A stretch of 64,000 nucleotides of DNA from Candidatus Flexicrinis proximus (GTDB lineage: Bacteria; Chloroflexota; Anaerolineae; Aggregatilineales; Phototrophicaceae): positions 1 through 64,000 of the forward strand of contig JADJQF010000011.1 of assembly GCA_016712885.1 (NCBI GenBank). Direction: 5' to 3'. Made by a program: the position numbers and the translations under genes. This document shows positions 25,881 through 34,174 of this stretch, in pieces (position 1 is the first letter of the stretch; the number at the start of each line of letters is the position of its first letter). The notes under the pieces are model-generated. The model was not told where the DNA came from. It ran no database searches and saw only the letters and a program-made list of their open reading frames with translations.

Positions 25881-26222
25881 ATGAAGTATATGGCTATGAT
25901 TTACGGCGATGAATCGTTGAGCGCCAATATGAGCCAGGCTGAGCAGGAGGCCGAATACATGGAATACACGGTATTCGGCGAGAAAGCCGGCCAACGCGCT
26001 GCTTCCGGCGAGGCGCTGCACCCGGTCTCCACCGCAAAAACCGTTCGCGTGCGGGACGGCAAGGTGCTGGTCACCGACGGCCCTTTTGCCGAGACCAAGG
26101 AGTCATTGGGCGGCTACTATATCCTTGATTGCGAGACCCTGGACGAGGCCCTGGAACTGGCGGCGCTGATCCCCGGCGCCAAGAACGGCAGCGTCGAAGT
26201 CCGCGCGGTTGTGGTCTTCTGA
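25881..26222 (+). CDS. YCII-related DGPF-domain protein
   Basis: The 113-residue protein carries the DGPF motif in VTDGPFAETKESLGGYYIL that defines this branch of the YCII/YciI dimeric alpha-beta barrel fold, with MKYMAMIYGDE at the start. Such proteins are almost always encoded directly before an ECF sigma factor, as here (8 bases between stop and start). They are thought to bind a small ligand or act as a co-regulator; no enzymatic function is established. The gene is probably co-transcribed with the sigma factor and may be among its targets. Confidence 0.88.
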   Translation: MKYMAMIYGDESLSANMSQAEQEAEYMEYTVFGEKAGQRAASGEALHPVSTAKTVRVRDGKVLVTDGPFAETKESLGGYYILDCETLDEALELAALIPGAKNGSVEVRAVVVF

Positions 26223-26229
26223 GATAGGG

Positions 26230-27492
26230 ATGGATTTAACGCATGAGGCCATTCGCCGCCTGATTCAGGATGAGGTCGGGCGGATATTGGCGGCGCTGGT
26301 TGCAGCGCTGCGCGATTTCGAATTGGCCGAGGACGTGCTGCAGGATGCCCTGGTCAGCGCCCTTGAGCGCTGGCCACGGGAAGGGCTGCCGCGCAATCCC
26401 GCTGCATGGATCACCACGACCGCGCGTAACCGCGCCATCGACAGGCTGCGCCGCGCCCAGAATTTCGAGCGCAAGCAGGCCACGCTTCACGCCATCGAGC
26501 AGATGCGCGCGACAGCGGAGAACCCCGATATGCTGACCGACGATTTCCCGGATGAGCGGCTGAGCCTGATCTTTACCTGCTGCCATCCTTCACTGGCGAA
26601 AGAGGCTCAGGTTGCGCTTACGCTGCAAACCCTGGGCGGACTCACGCCATCGGAGATCGCCGCCGCTTTCCTGGTTCCGCTGGCGACCATGCAGCAGCGT
26701 CTGGTGCGCGCCAAGCGCAAGATCCGCGATGCCGGCGTGCCGTTCGAATTCCCAACGCCGCAGCAAATCCCGGAACGCCTCGACGGCGTGCTGTCGGTGC
26801 TGTACCTCATTTTCAACGCCGGATACTCCGCCCCCTACGGCGACCGGCTGGTCCGGGCCGACCTGTGCGGCGAGGCGATCCGCTTGGCGCGCGTGCTGTG
26901 CGATCTGATGGCCAGGGAGCGCCGGCTGGTCGAAGACCCCGAGGCGCTCGGCCTGCTGGCGCTCATGCTGCTCCACGACTCGCGCCGGCAGGCGAGGCAG
27001 TCGGAGTCGGGCGACCTCGTCCTGCTCGACGATCAGGATCGCGCCTTGTGGGATCATCGTCAGATCGAAGAAGGGCTGCGCGTGCTCGATCATGCGCTGA
27101 CCCTGCGCCACAGCGGCCCCTACCAGATCCAGGCGGCGATTGCGGCGATTCACGCCGAAGCTCGCGACAGCACCAGCACCGACTGGACGCAGATCGCTTT
27201 GCTGTACGGGGCGCTGTACCGCCACGCGCCCACGCCGGTGGTTGCGCTCAACCGAGCCGTAGCGGTCGCTATGAGCGAAGGCTATATGGCCGGCCTCGAC
27301 CTGATCGACAAGCTCGGCATAGGCGGCGAACTGGATGGCTATCACCTGTACCACGCCGCACGCGCGGATTTGTTGCGTCGCCTCGGCTGGCTGCCGGAAG
27401 CCCGCGCCGCCTACCGCCGCGCGCTCGACCTGTGCCAGAACAGCGCCGAACGCGCCTTCCTGCAAAAGAGATTGGACGAAGTCGGTGGTTAA
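26230..27492 (+). CDS. ECF sigma factor with long C-terminal extension (ECF42-like)
   Basis: The 420-residue protein has sigma-70 region 2 (about 18-90, LAEDVLQDALVSALERWP and WITTTARNRAIDRLRR) and region 4 (about 115-180, ALTLQTLGGLTPSEIAAAF). A roughly 220-residue helical, TPR-like extension follows. The build and the DGPF gene immediately before it match the ECF42 group, in which the extension replaces an anti-sigma factor. I start at the ATG at 26230; a GTG at 26209 would overlap the DGPF gene. The 3' end overlaps by 4 bases the convergent acetyltransferase gene, so each transcript runs into the other unless stopped. Confidence 0.9.
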   Translation: MDLTHEAIRRLIQDEVGRILAALVAALRDFELAEDVLQDALVSALERWPREGLPRNPAAWITTTARNRAIDRLRRAQNFERKQATLHAIEQMRATAENPDMLTDDFPDERLSLIFTCCHPSLAKEAQVALTLQTLGGLTPSEIAAAFLVPLATMQQRLVRAKRKIRDAGVPFEFPTPQQIPERLDGVLSVLYLIFNAGYSAPYGDRLVRADLCGEAIRLARVLCDLMARERRLVEDPEALGLLALMLLHDSRRQARQSESGDLVLLDDQDRALWDHRQIEEGLRVLDHALTLRHSGPYQIQAAIAAIHAEARDSTSTDWTQIALLYGALYRHAPTPVVALNRAVAVAMSEGYMAGLDLIDKLGIGGELDGYHLYHAARADLLRRLGWLPEARAAYRRALDLCQNSAERAFLQKRLDEVGG

Positions 27493-28061
27493 CCTGCCGG
27501 CTGCTCGTACTCCTCGCGTAGGATCGAGTACCACAGACTGTCCTCAATCAGGCCGTCCTTAACCTCGCGTTGGCGCAGGGTCCCTTCGTAGCGAAAGCCG
27601 GTTTTGAGCATGACACGGCCCGAGCCTACATTTCCGGCGGTGTGCTTGCCCTCGATCCGGTTAAGGTCCATATGCTCGAAACCAAAGGCGACGATAGCCC
27701 GCAGGGCTTCGGTGGCGTAACCGCCGCCCCAGTAGGGCGGCCCGATGTGGTAGCCGACCTCGGCGCAGCGGATGTTACGTTTCCAGAAGTGCAGGCCGCC
27801 GGAGCCTATCAGGTTACCGGTTTCCTTCAACTCATACCCCCAGCGGATGCTGTCCTTCTTCTGAAAGGCGTCGGCCATCCATGCCAGAAACGCGAGCGTG
27901 TCATCGATGGTGCGGTGGACGCCGAAGGTCACATAACGGGTCATTTGCGGATCGCGGTAGAACTCGAACAGATCCTGCGCGTCGCCAGGCGTGGCCTCGC
28001 GCAGGATAAGTCGCGGCGTTTCGAGGCGGGGAAACGAGTCGAAATCGAATATCGCGCTCAC
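27489..28061 (-). CDS. GNAT-family acetyltransferase (RimJ/RimL-like)
   Basis: The 190-residue GNAT protein begins FDSFPRLETPRLILREATPG. It shows the acetyl-CoA region VGYHIGPPYWGGGYATEALR and the NxxSxRVMxKxGFRYEG end typical of RimJ/RimL relatives acting on protein N-termini or on small amines. I chose the GTG at 28061, since it overlaps the TGA of the glycosidase gene (GTGA) and so is translationally coupled to it. An upstream start at 28085 would lie inside that gene. Substrate is unknown. Confidence 0.85.
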   Translation of the reverse strand: MSAIFDFDSFPRLETPRLILREATPGDAQDLFEFYRDPQMTRYVTFGVHRTIDDTLAFLAWMADAFQKKDSIRWGYELKETGNLIGSGGLHFWKRNIRCAEVGYHIGPPYWGGGYATEALRAIVAFGFEHMDLNRIEGKHTAGNVGSGRVMLKTGFRYEGTLRQREVKDGLIEDSLWYSILREEYEQPAG

Positions 28062-29923
28062 TTCGGGGTGATGACCACCGTACAACTTTCACTGCCGGGT
28101 GTTGCGCTGACCAGTACGCGCTGGGCCGCCGCGTCGTGCTCGAACGTCCCGCCGGATACCGTCACCTCAACCCCGTTCGGATACTGGTACTGCGGCACGA
28201 AGACTTCGGTAGGCGCAGAAACAGACGCGTCGGGCTTGAACGTGAACTCGAAGCGTTTGGCGGCCAGGTCGAAGCGCATCGACAGCGGTTCGCCGGCGGT
28301 CTTCCGCGCGTAAGGCCGGACAAGCGCCGCCAGTCCGCGCCCGCCGGCATGGATATCCTCCTGCCAGTTCTTGTCCTGCTGGTCGCGGCTGAAGATGGAG
28401 AGGTCTTCGTCGTTCCACAGGTCACCGCGTGCGTTGGAATTGTCGGGCGTGTAGTTCCAGATCGTGCAGTTCAGCAGGTTCGCATCCATCCCGTTGTAAT
28501 ACATATCGAGTGCGGTGACATGCGTCCCGAATTCGCCGCTCTTGTAGGCGGCCTTGCTGTCGAGGTCGAAGGGGATGCCGAATTCTCCGACCAGCGTGGG
28601 GATGCGCGCATCTTTCTTGGCCGCAAGCTGACTCGTGAACAGCGCCTGCACGTTTTCCGCGCCGCTCACGGGCTGCATCGACGTGAGATCGATGGTGAAG
28701 TCCGGGTTGAATATCTTGAGGAACAGAGTTGTTACATCGTACCAGTGGGCGGCATTGACCGCGTTGCCGGGATCGGAGTCCCCCCAGTGCGGGTGCGGCC
28801 CGACCGGCGAACCTTCAAGGAAGATGAACGCCCGTGGATCGACTTCACGGATTTCGCTGACGAATCGAACCATGAACGGCTTCATATAATCGTTCACCGC
28901 GTCGATGGCGCTGCCGTCCGGCTTCCGTGCGAAGTGATCTGGCCGCAGCAGCACCGGCTGGCCGTCCTTATCGTCCCAAAGCCCGTTCTGCTTCCAGATG
29001 CACTTGTACCCGTCCTTCCAGAGGACCACGCCGTTCGGATTCTGCCGGATGGTATCCACCTGGTTGATCCCGCCGAAGCCGGTCTCGAACACCGCGACGT
29101 CCTGCGCGTAGCCTGAGGCCAGCAGCATGCCCTGAAATGGCGTGGGCGTCGGGCCGAGCAGCAGGAAGTCGCTGGCAACGCTGCCCGCATCCTGCACGCC
29201 GATATAGCCTGCGCCTGGCTCGTTCAGGCTGTCATATCCCACCACGTTCGGCAGGTCTTTCAACCGTGTGGCGACTTGTTTCACAGCGTCGAGATAGTGG
29301 CGCTGGAGATACTCCTGCACCTGTACGCCGTCGACAAACGTGTTTGGCGCAAAGTCTTTGCCCCCGAAGAACAGCGTGAACATCGTCGCTGCGCCCAGCC
29401 GCGCGTAATTGCTCGGCCAGATCATCCGCGGGAACGGGTCGCCGTGGGTCTGATGCGAGACCGCCGCGCCGGTCGTGTGCAGCCGCGAAATGTCGATGCC
29501 GATCGCTTCCAGCGTCCAGGCCGGCGCGCCGTCGCCGCCCGTCCAGCGGCTCCAGACGTCCTGGTGCGGGTCGATGAAGACATCGATCCCGTAATCCCCG
29601 GCCTTCTGGACCACGGCACGCACATAGTCGAGATACGCTTCGTCGTACTGCTTCGGCCCGGCGTGTTCAATCGCTTCCCAGGTGATCAGAAAGCGCAGAA
29701 AGGTCATGCCCCAGGCTTTCAGCCGGCTGAAATGCTCGTCGGCTTCTACCAGCGGGAACGGCCGGCCGACAAAAGACACATCGCGGCCGTTGAAAAACCC
29801 CTCGTTCTGGTAGGTCGCGCCGTTGGGCGTCACCGGCACTTTCGTCGCGCCGCTCAGGTTCGCCCCGCGCAGCATTAGCGTTCGCCCGTCGTCGTCCTTA
29901 AACCAAATCCCGTCAATCTTCAT
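28058..29923 (-). CDS. GH5 glycosidase, glycoceramidase / sterylglucosidase-like
   Basis: The 621-residue protein has a GH5 TIM barrel and a C-terminal beta domain (about 520-620). LMLRGANLSGATKVP opens the barrel. Glu235 in YDSLNEPG is the acid/base and Glu447 in LVGEFGIPF the nucleophile. A TWEAIEHAGPKQYDEAYLDY segment and long insertions resemble the GH5 subgroup containing glucocerebrosidases and steryl-glucosidases, suggesting a glycolipid substrate. There is no signal peptide, so the enzyme should be cytoplasmic. It starts ATG with GGGAGAACGCG before it and is translationally coupled to the acetyltransferase downstream. Endoglucanase activity cannot be excluded. Confidence 0.82.
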   Translation of the reverse strand: MKIDGIWFKDDDGRTLMLRGANLSGATKVPVTPNGATYQNEGFFNGRDVSFVGRPFPLVEADEHFSRLKAWGMTFLRFLITWEAIEHAGPKQYDEAYLDYVRAVVQKAGDYGIDVFIDPHQDVWSRWTGGDGAPAWTLEAIGIDISRLHTTGAAVSHQTHGDPFPRMIWPSNYARLGAATMFTLFFGGKDFAPNTFVDGVQVQEYLQRHYLDAVKQVATRLKDLPNVVGYDSLNEPGAGYIGVQDAGSVASDFLLLGPTPTPFQGMLLASGYAQDVAVFETGFGGINQVDTIRQNPNGVVLWKDGYKCIWKQNGLWDDKDGQPVLLRPDHFARKPDGSAIDAVNDYMKPFMVRFVSEIREVDPRAFIFLEGSPVGPHPHWGDSDPGNAVNAAHWYDVTTLFLKIFNPDFTIDLTSMQPVSGAENVQALFTSQLAAKKDARIPTLVGEFGIPFDLDSKAAYKSGEFGTHVTALDMYYNGMDANLLNCTIWNYTPDNSNARGDLWNDEDLSIFSRDQQDKNWQEDIHAGGRGLAALVRPYARKTAGEPLSMRFDLAAKRFEFTFKPDASVSAPTEVFVPQYQYPNGVEVTVSGGTFEHDAAAQRVLVSATPGSESCTVVITPK

Positions 29924-30201
29924 CGCGTTCTCCCGGAAAAAGACAATCCATACACTGCAAAATCCACCTCAAGAAGATACCCGATTCACCCGCGCATTAG
30001 CGAGATCCATGTCAGCCTCCGTCCTCAACAACTCGCGGTACGAGGTGCAGGAGTGCAAATCGCTGCCGGGGATTGTTTAGACCGTGCAAAACACTCTTTT
30101 ATCCCCAGACTTTAGGGGTGCGGCCTTCGGTGTGCCGCGCACATCCGACATTCACGGTACAATTCGCTTATTAAGACGTCATTCGAGGGGGATGTCGCGC
30201 G

Positions 30202-30705
30202 ATGGACAATCTTGCCACAGTGATTTTCGCCGCGTTCACGCTGGTGGGCGCGGGCTACTTCCTCTTTGTCATCTTCTTCGGCGACCTCGCCGATGGCGCC
30301 GGGGACAGCGAGTTCGGTGTCATGCTGATCGCCGCCTTTTGCGCGGGGTTCGGCGCCTTCGGGCTGCTCGGCACGCTGTCGAAGTGGTCGCTCCCGCTGA
30401 CCGTTGTGACATCGCTGCTGGTAGGCTATCTGATGGGCAAGGCCGGCTCGTCCGTGCTGCGGTTTGTCCTGAAGCAGCAGACCAAAGACAGCATCCCGGT
30501 TATGCATGATCTGGTCGGCATGGCCGCCCGCGTCACCATCGACAGCGCCGCCGGCAAGACCGGCGAGGCGATGCTCGAAGGCGCGGCGCATATCACCCGG
30601 TCAGCCGTGAAGGAAGTCAACGGCGAAGCGCTCAAACGCGGCGACCTGGTTCAGGTTGTCAGCGTCGAAAGTGGGTTATTGTATGTCAAGAAAAAGAACG
30701 GCTAA
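30202..30705 (+). CDS. NfeD-like membrane protein, flotillin partner
   Basis: The 167-residue protein has three hydrophobic segments (about 5-27, 40-60, 65-85) followed by a short OB-fold domain over about 95-165 (DLVGMAARVTID, GEALKRGDLVQVVSVESGLLYVKK). This is the NfeD/YuaF arrangement, almost always beside a flotillin gene, as here (9 bases upstream of it, with AAGGAGG between). The pair is thought to organise membrane microdomains. The OB domain faces the cytoplasm in relatives. Confidence 0.85.
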   Translation: MDNLATVIFAAFTLVGAGYFLFVIFFGDLADGAGDSEFGVMLIAAFCAGFGAFGLLGTLSKWSLPLTVVTSLLVGYLMGKAGSSVLRFVLKQQTKDSIPVMHDLVGMAARVTIDSAAGKTGEAMLEGAAHITRSAVKEVNGEALKRGDLVQVVSVESGLLYVKKKNG

Positions 30706-30714
30706 GGAGGGGTA

Positions 30715-32226
30715 ATGGACGGAACTGGGGTATTGATTGTTGCTGGCGTGGCCCTGCTGCTTATCGGGGCGCTGATCGTCCTGATTATGCGGCAGTATCA
30801 TCGCGTGCCGCCCAGCGAAGTAATGGTCGTCTATGGGCGTCAGAATGCCCGTATGATCACTAACGGCGGTGTGTTCATCATCCCGTTGGTCGAGACGTAC
30901 AAGAAGCTCGACATCACGATCATGACCATCAAGCAGGAAAAGGACGAGGTCTATACCGAGCGCGGCGTCCCCATCAAGCTTGACTGGGTGGCGCAGGTGC
31001 AGATCGACCCTGAAGAGGCGGCTCTGCGCACCGCTGCGCGCGCCTTCCTCGACAAACCGCGCGAGGTAGTACTCGGCATCATCGCCGAGACGCTGAGTGC
31101 CAACTTCCGCGCCATCGTCGGCCAGCTTTCGGTCGAAGAGATCCACCGCGACCGCGACTCGTTCGTGCAGAAGGTGCAGGACCTTGCCCGCGACGATCTG
31201 GTCGCCATGGGCATCAAGATGCTCTCGATGGGTATCGAGGAAATCACCGACGGGCAGGGCTATCTGACCGCCATGGCCGCGCCGCAGATCGCCGCTATCA
31301 AGCGCGACGCCACCATTGCCGAGGCGGAAGCCCAGCGTGAAGCGCGCGTGAAAGCGGCCACCGCCAAGCGCGAAGCTGAACAGGCCGAATTGAACGCCGA
31401 GCGCGAGATCCTTGAACAGCGCGAGGCGCTGAAAATCCGCGAAGTCGAAGTCGCCAAGAAGGTCGGCCTCGCCAACGCGACCTCCGAGCAGGAAGTCCAG
31501 AAACTGCGCGCGCTGGCCGTCGAACAGCAGCAGGAAGCCGAAGTCCTCGTACCCGCGCGCGCCAAACGTCAGGCGACCGAGATCGAGGCCGAGGCTGACC
31601 GCCAGAAGTCAACCATTGGCGCACAGGCCAGCGCTGACGCGACCCGTCTCGCCGCGCAGGCCGCCGCCGACTCTGCCCGGATCAAGGCCGAAGCCGAAGC
31701 GAAAGCCATCGAAGACCGTGGCCGCGCTGACGCCAACGCGCTCCAGTTGATGAAGCAGGCCGAGGCCACCGGTGCCAAGGCGGAAGCCGAAGCCGTTCAG
31801 GCGCGCGGCATCGCTGAAGCTGAGGGGACGAAGGCCAAGCTGCTGGCTGAAGCTGAAGGCCGCCGCGAGCTGGCCGCTGCATCGTCTGCCGAAGGCGAGA
31901 TCAACCTGCGCCAGTTCCTGATCGAGCAGGTGACCAACGCCGAGATCAAGAAAGCGGAAGCCATCTCTCTGGCTGTTGCAGGGCTGGGAAATAATGTCCG
32001 CATGGTCAATTTTGGCGGTGGTTCGAGCGGCTCGTCGGGCAACAGCTTCATGGATTTCCTCCTCAGCATCCCTGAGACGGCCGAAATCCTGAAAGCCAAG
32101 GTCGAGGCTCTGAGCGGTGACGAATTCGAAACGATGGCGCTGCGCATCGCAAAGATGCTTGACGCGATCCGTTCTGTGCGCGGCACCAACGAAACGCCGC
32201 AGGAACCTCTGCCGCCCAGCGCATAG
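30715..32226 (+). CDS. Flotillin-like (SPFH/YqiK) membrane-scaffold protein
   Basis: The 503-residue protein has one N-terminal membrane helix (5-27) and an SPFH/band 7 domain (about 30-190). A long coiled coil follows (about 200-400) made of Ala/Glu/Lys/Arg heptads with EAEA repeats, and then a Gly/Ser-rich hinge (GGGSSGSSGNS) and a small C-terminal helical region. This is the YqiK/FloT type of flotillin. It should oligomerise through the coiled coil and scaffold lipid domains together with the NfeD-like neighbour. The ribosome site AAGGAGG precedes it. A strong terminator ends the operon. Confidence 0.9.
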   Translation: MDGTGVLIVAGVALLLIGALIVLIMRQYHRVPPSEVMVVYGRQNARMITNGGVFIIPLVETYKKLDITIMTIKQEKDEVYTERGVPIKLDWVAQVQIDPEEAALRTAARAFLDKPREVVLGIIAETLSANFRAIVGQLSVEEIHRDRDSFVQKVQDLARDDLVAMGIKMLSMGIEEITDGQGYLTAMAAPQIAAIKRDATIAEAEAQREARVKAATAKREAEQAELNAEREILEQREALKIREVEVAKKVGLANATSEQEVQKLRALAVEQQQEAEVLVPARAKRQATEIEAEADRQKSTIGAQASADATRLAAQAAADSARIKAEAEAKAIEDRGRADANALQLMKQAEATGAKAEAEAVQARGIAEAEGTKAKLLAEAEGRRELAAASSAEGEINLRQFLIEQVTNAEIKKAEAISLAVAGLGNNVRMVNFGGGSSGSSGNSFMDFLLSIPETAEILKAKVEALSGDEFETMALRIAKMLDAIRSVRGTNETPQEPLPPSA

Positions 32227-32261
32227 CCGTAACCCGCCGCCGTGCGCAAAATCTCAACTCA

Positions 32262-32296
32262 ACAAAATGACCGCCTTTCGGTGGTCATTTTGTTTG
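32262..32296 (+). terminator. Rho-independent terminator of the NfeD-flotillin operon
   Basis: ACAAAATGACC pairs with GGTCATTTTGT, with GCC/GGT extending the stem to 14 pairs around loop TTTC, and ends in a T-rich stretch. It reads well on both strands and so may also serve the convergent gene at 32328. Confidence 0.85.
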
Positions 32297-32327
32297 TGTG
32301 GGCGACAACATGGGCTGGAGCGGTATG

Positions 32328-32828
32328 TCACGCCGACAGCTTGACTGTTTGCAGCACCTCATGAGCGGTGGGCACCAGTAGTGCCAGTTCGCCCACCGCC
32401 GCCGACAGCGAGGCCAGCACCCAGCGCTGCGGGTCGAGGCCGAAGACGATAAATGCGCCGTCACGGGCGCTTGTCCCGAACACCACCTGCGCCGCGTCAT
32501 GCTCGCCAAGCTGAACTCTGGCCGGCTCGCTGACCACATAATGGTATTGATGCAGGCGCTGGCCTTCGACGCGGACGGTCTGGTAGGCGTTGGTCACCCA
32601 CCCCTCAAGATAGACCAGCAGCCGCAGCGAGAAATCCCCCGGCTTATACACCACCAGTCCGGTCTCTTCTTTGGGTGTCGACTCCAGCGCGCTGATCCGG
32701 TTGTGCAAATCAAAGAATGCCCCGCCGGTATGCAGTGGCGGAAACGAGACCAGTATCCAGTCGGACGGGTATTTGAACGTGATCGGGCTGTTAGGAACGC
32801 TGCAGAAAACCATTGATCCGGAACCCAC
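32328..32828 (-). CDS. Hypothetical protein, PsbP/DcrB-like possible
   Basis: The 166-residue protein has no signal peptide. NSPITFKYPSDWILVSFPP resembles the start of PsbP/DcrB-like domains, where a strand runs into YP-x-W. The C-terminal AVGELALLVPTAHEVLQTVKL would match the closing helix, and the middle is rich in beta strands. This assignment is tentative. It starts at GTG 32828, since GGAGG lies 7 bases before it; the stop of the monooxygenase gene is 16 bases upstream, making an operon likely. Confidence 0.6.
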   Translation of the reverse strand: MGSGSMVFCSVPNSPITFKYPSDWILVSFPPLHTGGAFFDLHNRISALESTPKEETGLVVYKPGDFSLRLLVYLEGWVTNAYQTVRVEGQRLHQYHYVVSEPARVQLGEHDAAQVVFGTSARDGAFIVFGLDPQRWVLASLSAAVGELALLVPTAHEVLQTVKLSA

Positions 32829-32843
32829 GCTGGCCTCCTTCGG

Positions 32844-33776
32844 TTAAAGGCTGTTCGGGTGGAAGTGCGGCAGGACGTGCTGGGCCAGCGCTTCCAGCCC
32901 ATCAATATCGTCCTGATCGATCCACTGCATCATGAAGCGTTCCACGCCTGCTTCACGGTATTGGCCGATCCGGTCGATCACCTGCGACGCTGTGCCGACA
33001 ATCACGCCGCCCTCCTGCAATTCCGCTGCTGTCCGCCCCTGCGCGTCGAGCAGCGTTTTGAGCGCGACATCGTCCGGCGCGAAGATCAGCCGGGTCATCA
33101 GCGAGCGCTTAACCGAATTCTTGTCGCGTCCCCGCTGCTGGAGCAGCTCGTCGAGTCGTGTTGCGCGCTCATGGTACGCCGCCGGATTCAGATACACGCC
33201 GTTCCATTCATCGGCATACTGCGCGGCCAGCGGCAGGGTCTTGGTCGGCCCATTCCCGCCAATCAGGATCGGTGTCTTGCGCTGCGGGCGCGGCAGCAGG
33301 ACCGCTTCCTTAAGCGAGAAATGCTTGCCGTCGAACGAAACCGGCGTACTGCTCTCGAACAGCCGCTGCGTGATTTCCAGCGCGTCGGTCAGCATCGCAT
33401 AGCGGGTTGGGATGTCGTAGAACGGCACGCCGAAAAGCGTATGTTCGCGCTCGTTCCACCCAGCACCCAGGCCGAGTGTCAGCCTGCCGCCGCTCAGGTC
33501 GTCCACCTGCGCCGCCATGCGAACGGTCAGTGCGGGATGCCGGAAGGTGGTCGGCGCGACCATCGATCCGAAGCCGATGCGTTTCGTCTGTAGAGCGGCA
33601 TAGGTCAGCGAGACCCACAGCTCAAGCGAGTCTTTTTCCGGCCCGCGCGCGTTGGTGTAATGGTCGGAGCGGAATACAAACGCATAGCCGAAGTCTTCCG
33701 CCGCCTGCAAGAGCCGCTGCCAGCGTCCCCAGTTCAGGCCGTCCTGGCCCTCAATCATCAAGCCGATTTCAGTCAT
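32844..33776 (-). CDS. Luciferase-like F420-dependent oxidoreductase (LLM family)
   Basis: The 310-residue TIM-barrel enzyme has TEIGLMIEGQDGLNWGRWQR at the start, then GFGSMVAPTTFRHPALTVRM, SGGRLTLGLGAGWNEREHTLFG and RPQRKTPILIGGNGPTKTLP. These place it in the F420-binding branch of luciferase-like monooxygenases. Substrate is unknown; homologues reduce or oxidise varied small molecules. The ATG at 33776 fits the family start, whereas the longer upstream frame contains no homology. F420 use is a family inference; no F420 genes lie in the window. The gene is followed by a hypothetical gene in the same direction. Confidence 0.85.
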   Translation of the reverse strand: MTEIGLMIEGQDGLNWGRWQRLLQAAEDFGYAFVFRSDHYTNARGPEKDSLELWVSLTYAALQTKRIGFGSMVAPTTFRHPALTVRMAAQVDDLSGGRLTLGLGAGWNEREHTLFGVPFYDIPTRYAMLTDALEITQRLFESSTPVSFDGKHFSLKEAVLLPRPQRKTPILIGGNGPTKTLPLAAQYADEWNGVYLNPAAYHERATRLDELLQQRGRDKNSVKRSLMTRLIFAPDDVALKTLLDAQGRTAAELQEGGVIVGTASQVIDRIGQYREAGVERFMMQWIDQDDIDGLEALAQHVLPHFHPNSL

Positions 33777-33976
33777 CACGGTCTCTCCACGGTCTTTGCG
33801 GTCGCGCTTTCGACGGCACGCCCCGCAGTGTCTACTTATACCAGTATCCCACAACCCGACTTTGGCGAGAGTAATGGATATCGGCCTTGCAGTTACAGGG
33901 CGGTGCAGGGATGCAGCTCCCGGCTGGGGTGTGGCGTATCCCCGCACAATCCATAACGTACTGACTCACTCTATTT
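33777..33976. other. Intergenic stretch between the LLM gene and the repeat element
   Basis: Together with the element that follows, this makes a 395-bp gap. It should hold the promoter of the LLM gene, but I see no clear boxes. CCATAACGTACTGAC at 33951 partly mirrors the terminal repeat of the adjacent element. Confidence 0.4.
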
Positions 33977-34174
33977 TAACGTCAGTTATGGTTAACTTTC
34001 CGGGGGTCCACCCCGGACCCCGGCAGGAGATGGCTCTCCTGCACCTCTCATATTGGCGATTTTGAGCAGCAAAGCCGCTCAAAATCGCAGATGAGGGTCA
34101 AGGGGTGCAAACCCCTTGCGAAGGTTTGGAGGCAGCGCCTCCAAAAACAGGCGGCTTATCCATAACTGACGTTA
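33977..34174 (+). repeat. Full-length dispersed hairpin element with terminal inverted repeats (MITE-like)
   Basis: The ends are perfect 15-bp inverted repeats: TAACGTCAGTTATGG (33977-33991) and CCATAACTGACGTTA (34160-34174). In order, the inside holds CCGGGG-TCCA-CCCCGG, then GCAGGAG...CTCCTGC, and a central hairpin GATTTTGAGC...GCTCAAAATC nested between CCTCTCAT and ATGAGGG. It ends with the right module AGGGGTGCAAACCCCT and GGAGGCAGCGCCTCC. There is no coding capacity. The last three bases are the stop codon of the dehydrogenase gene at 34172, which suggests the element inserted at its end. Confidence 0.75.
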
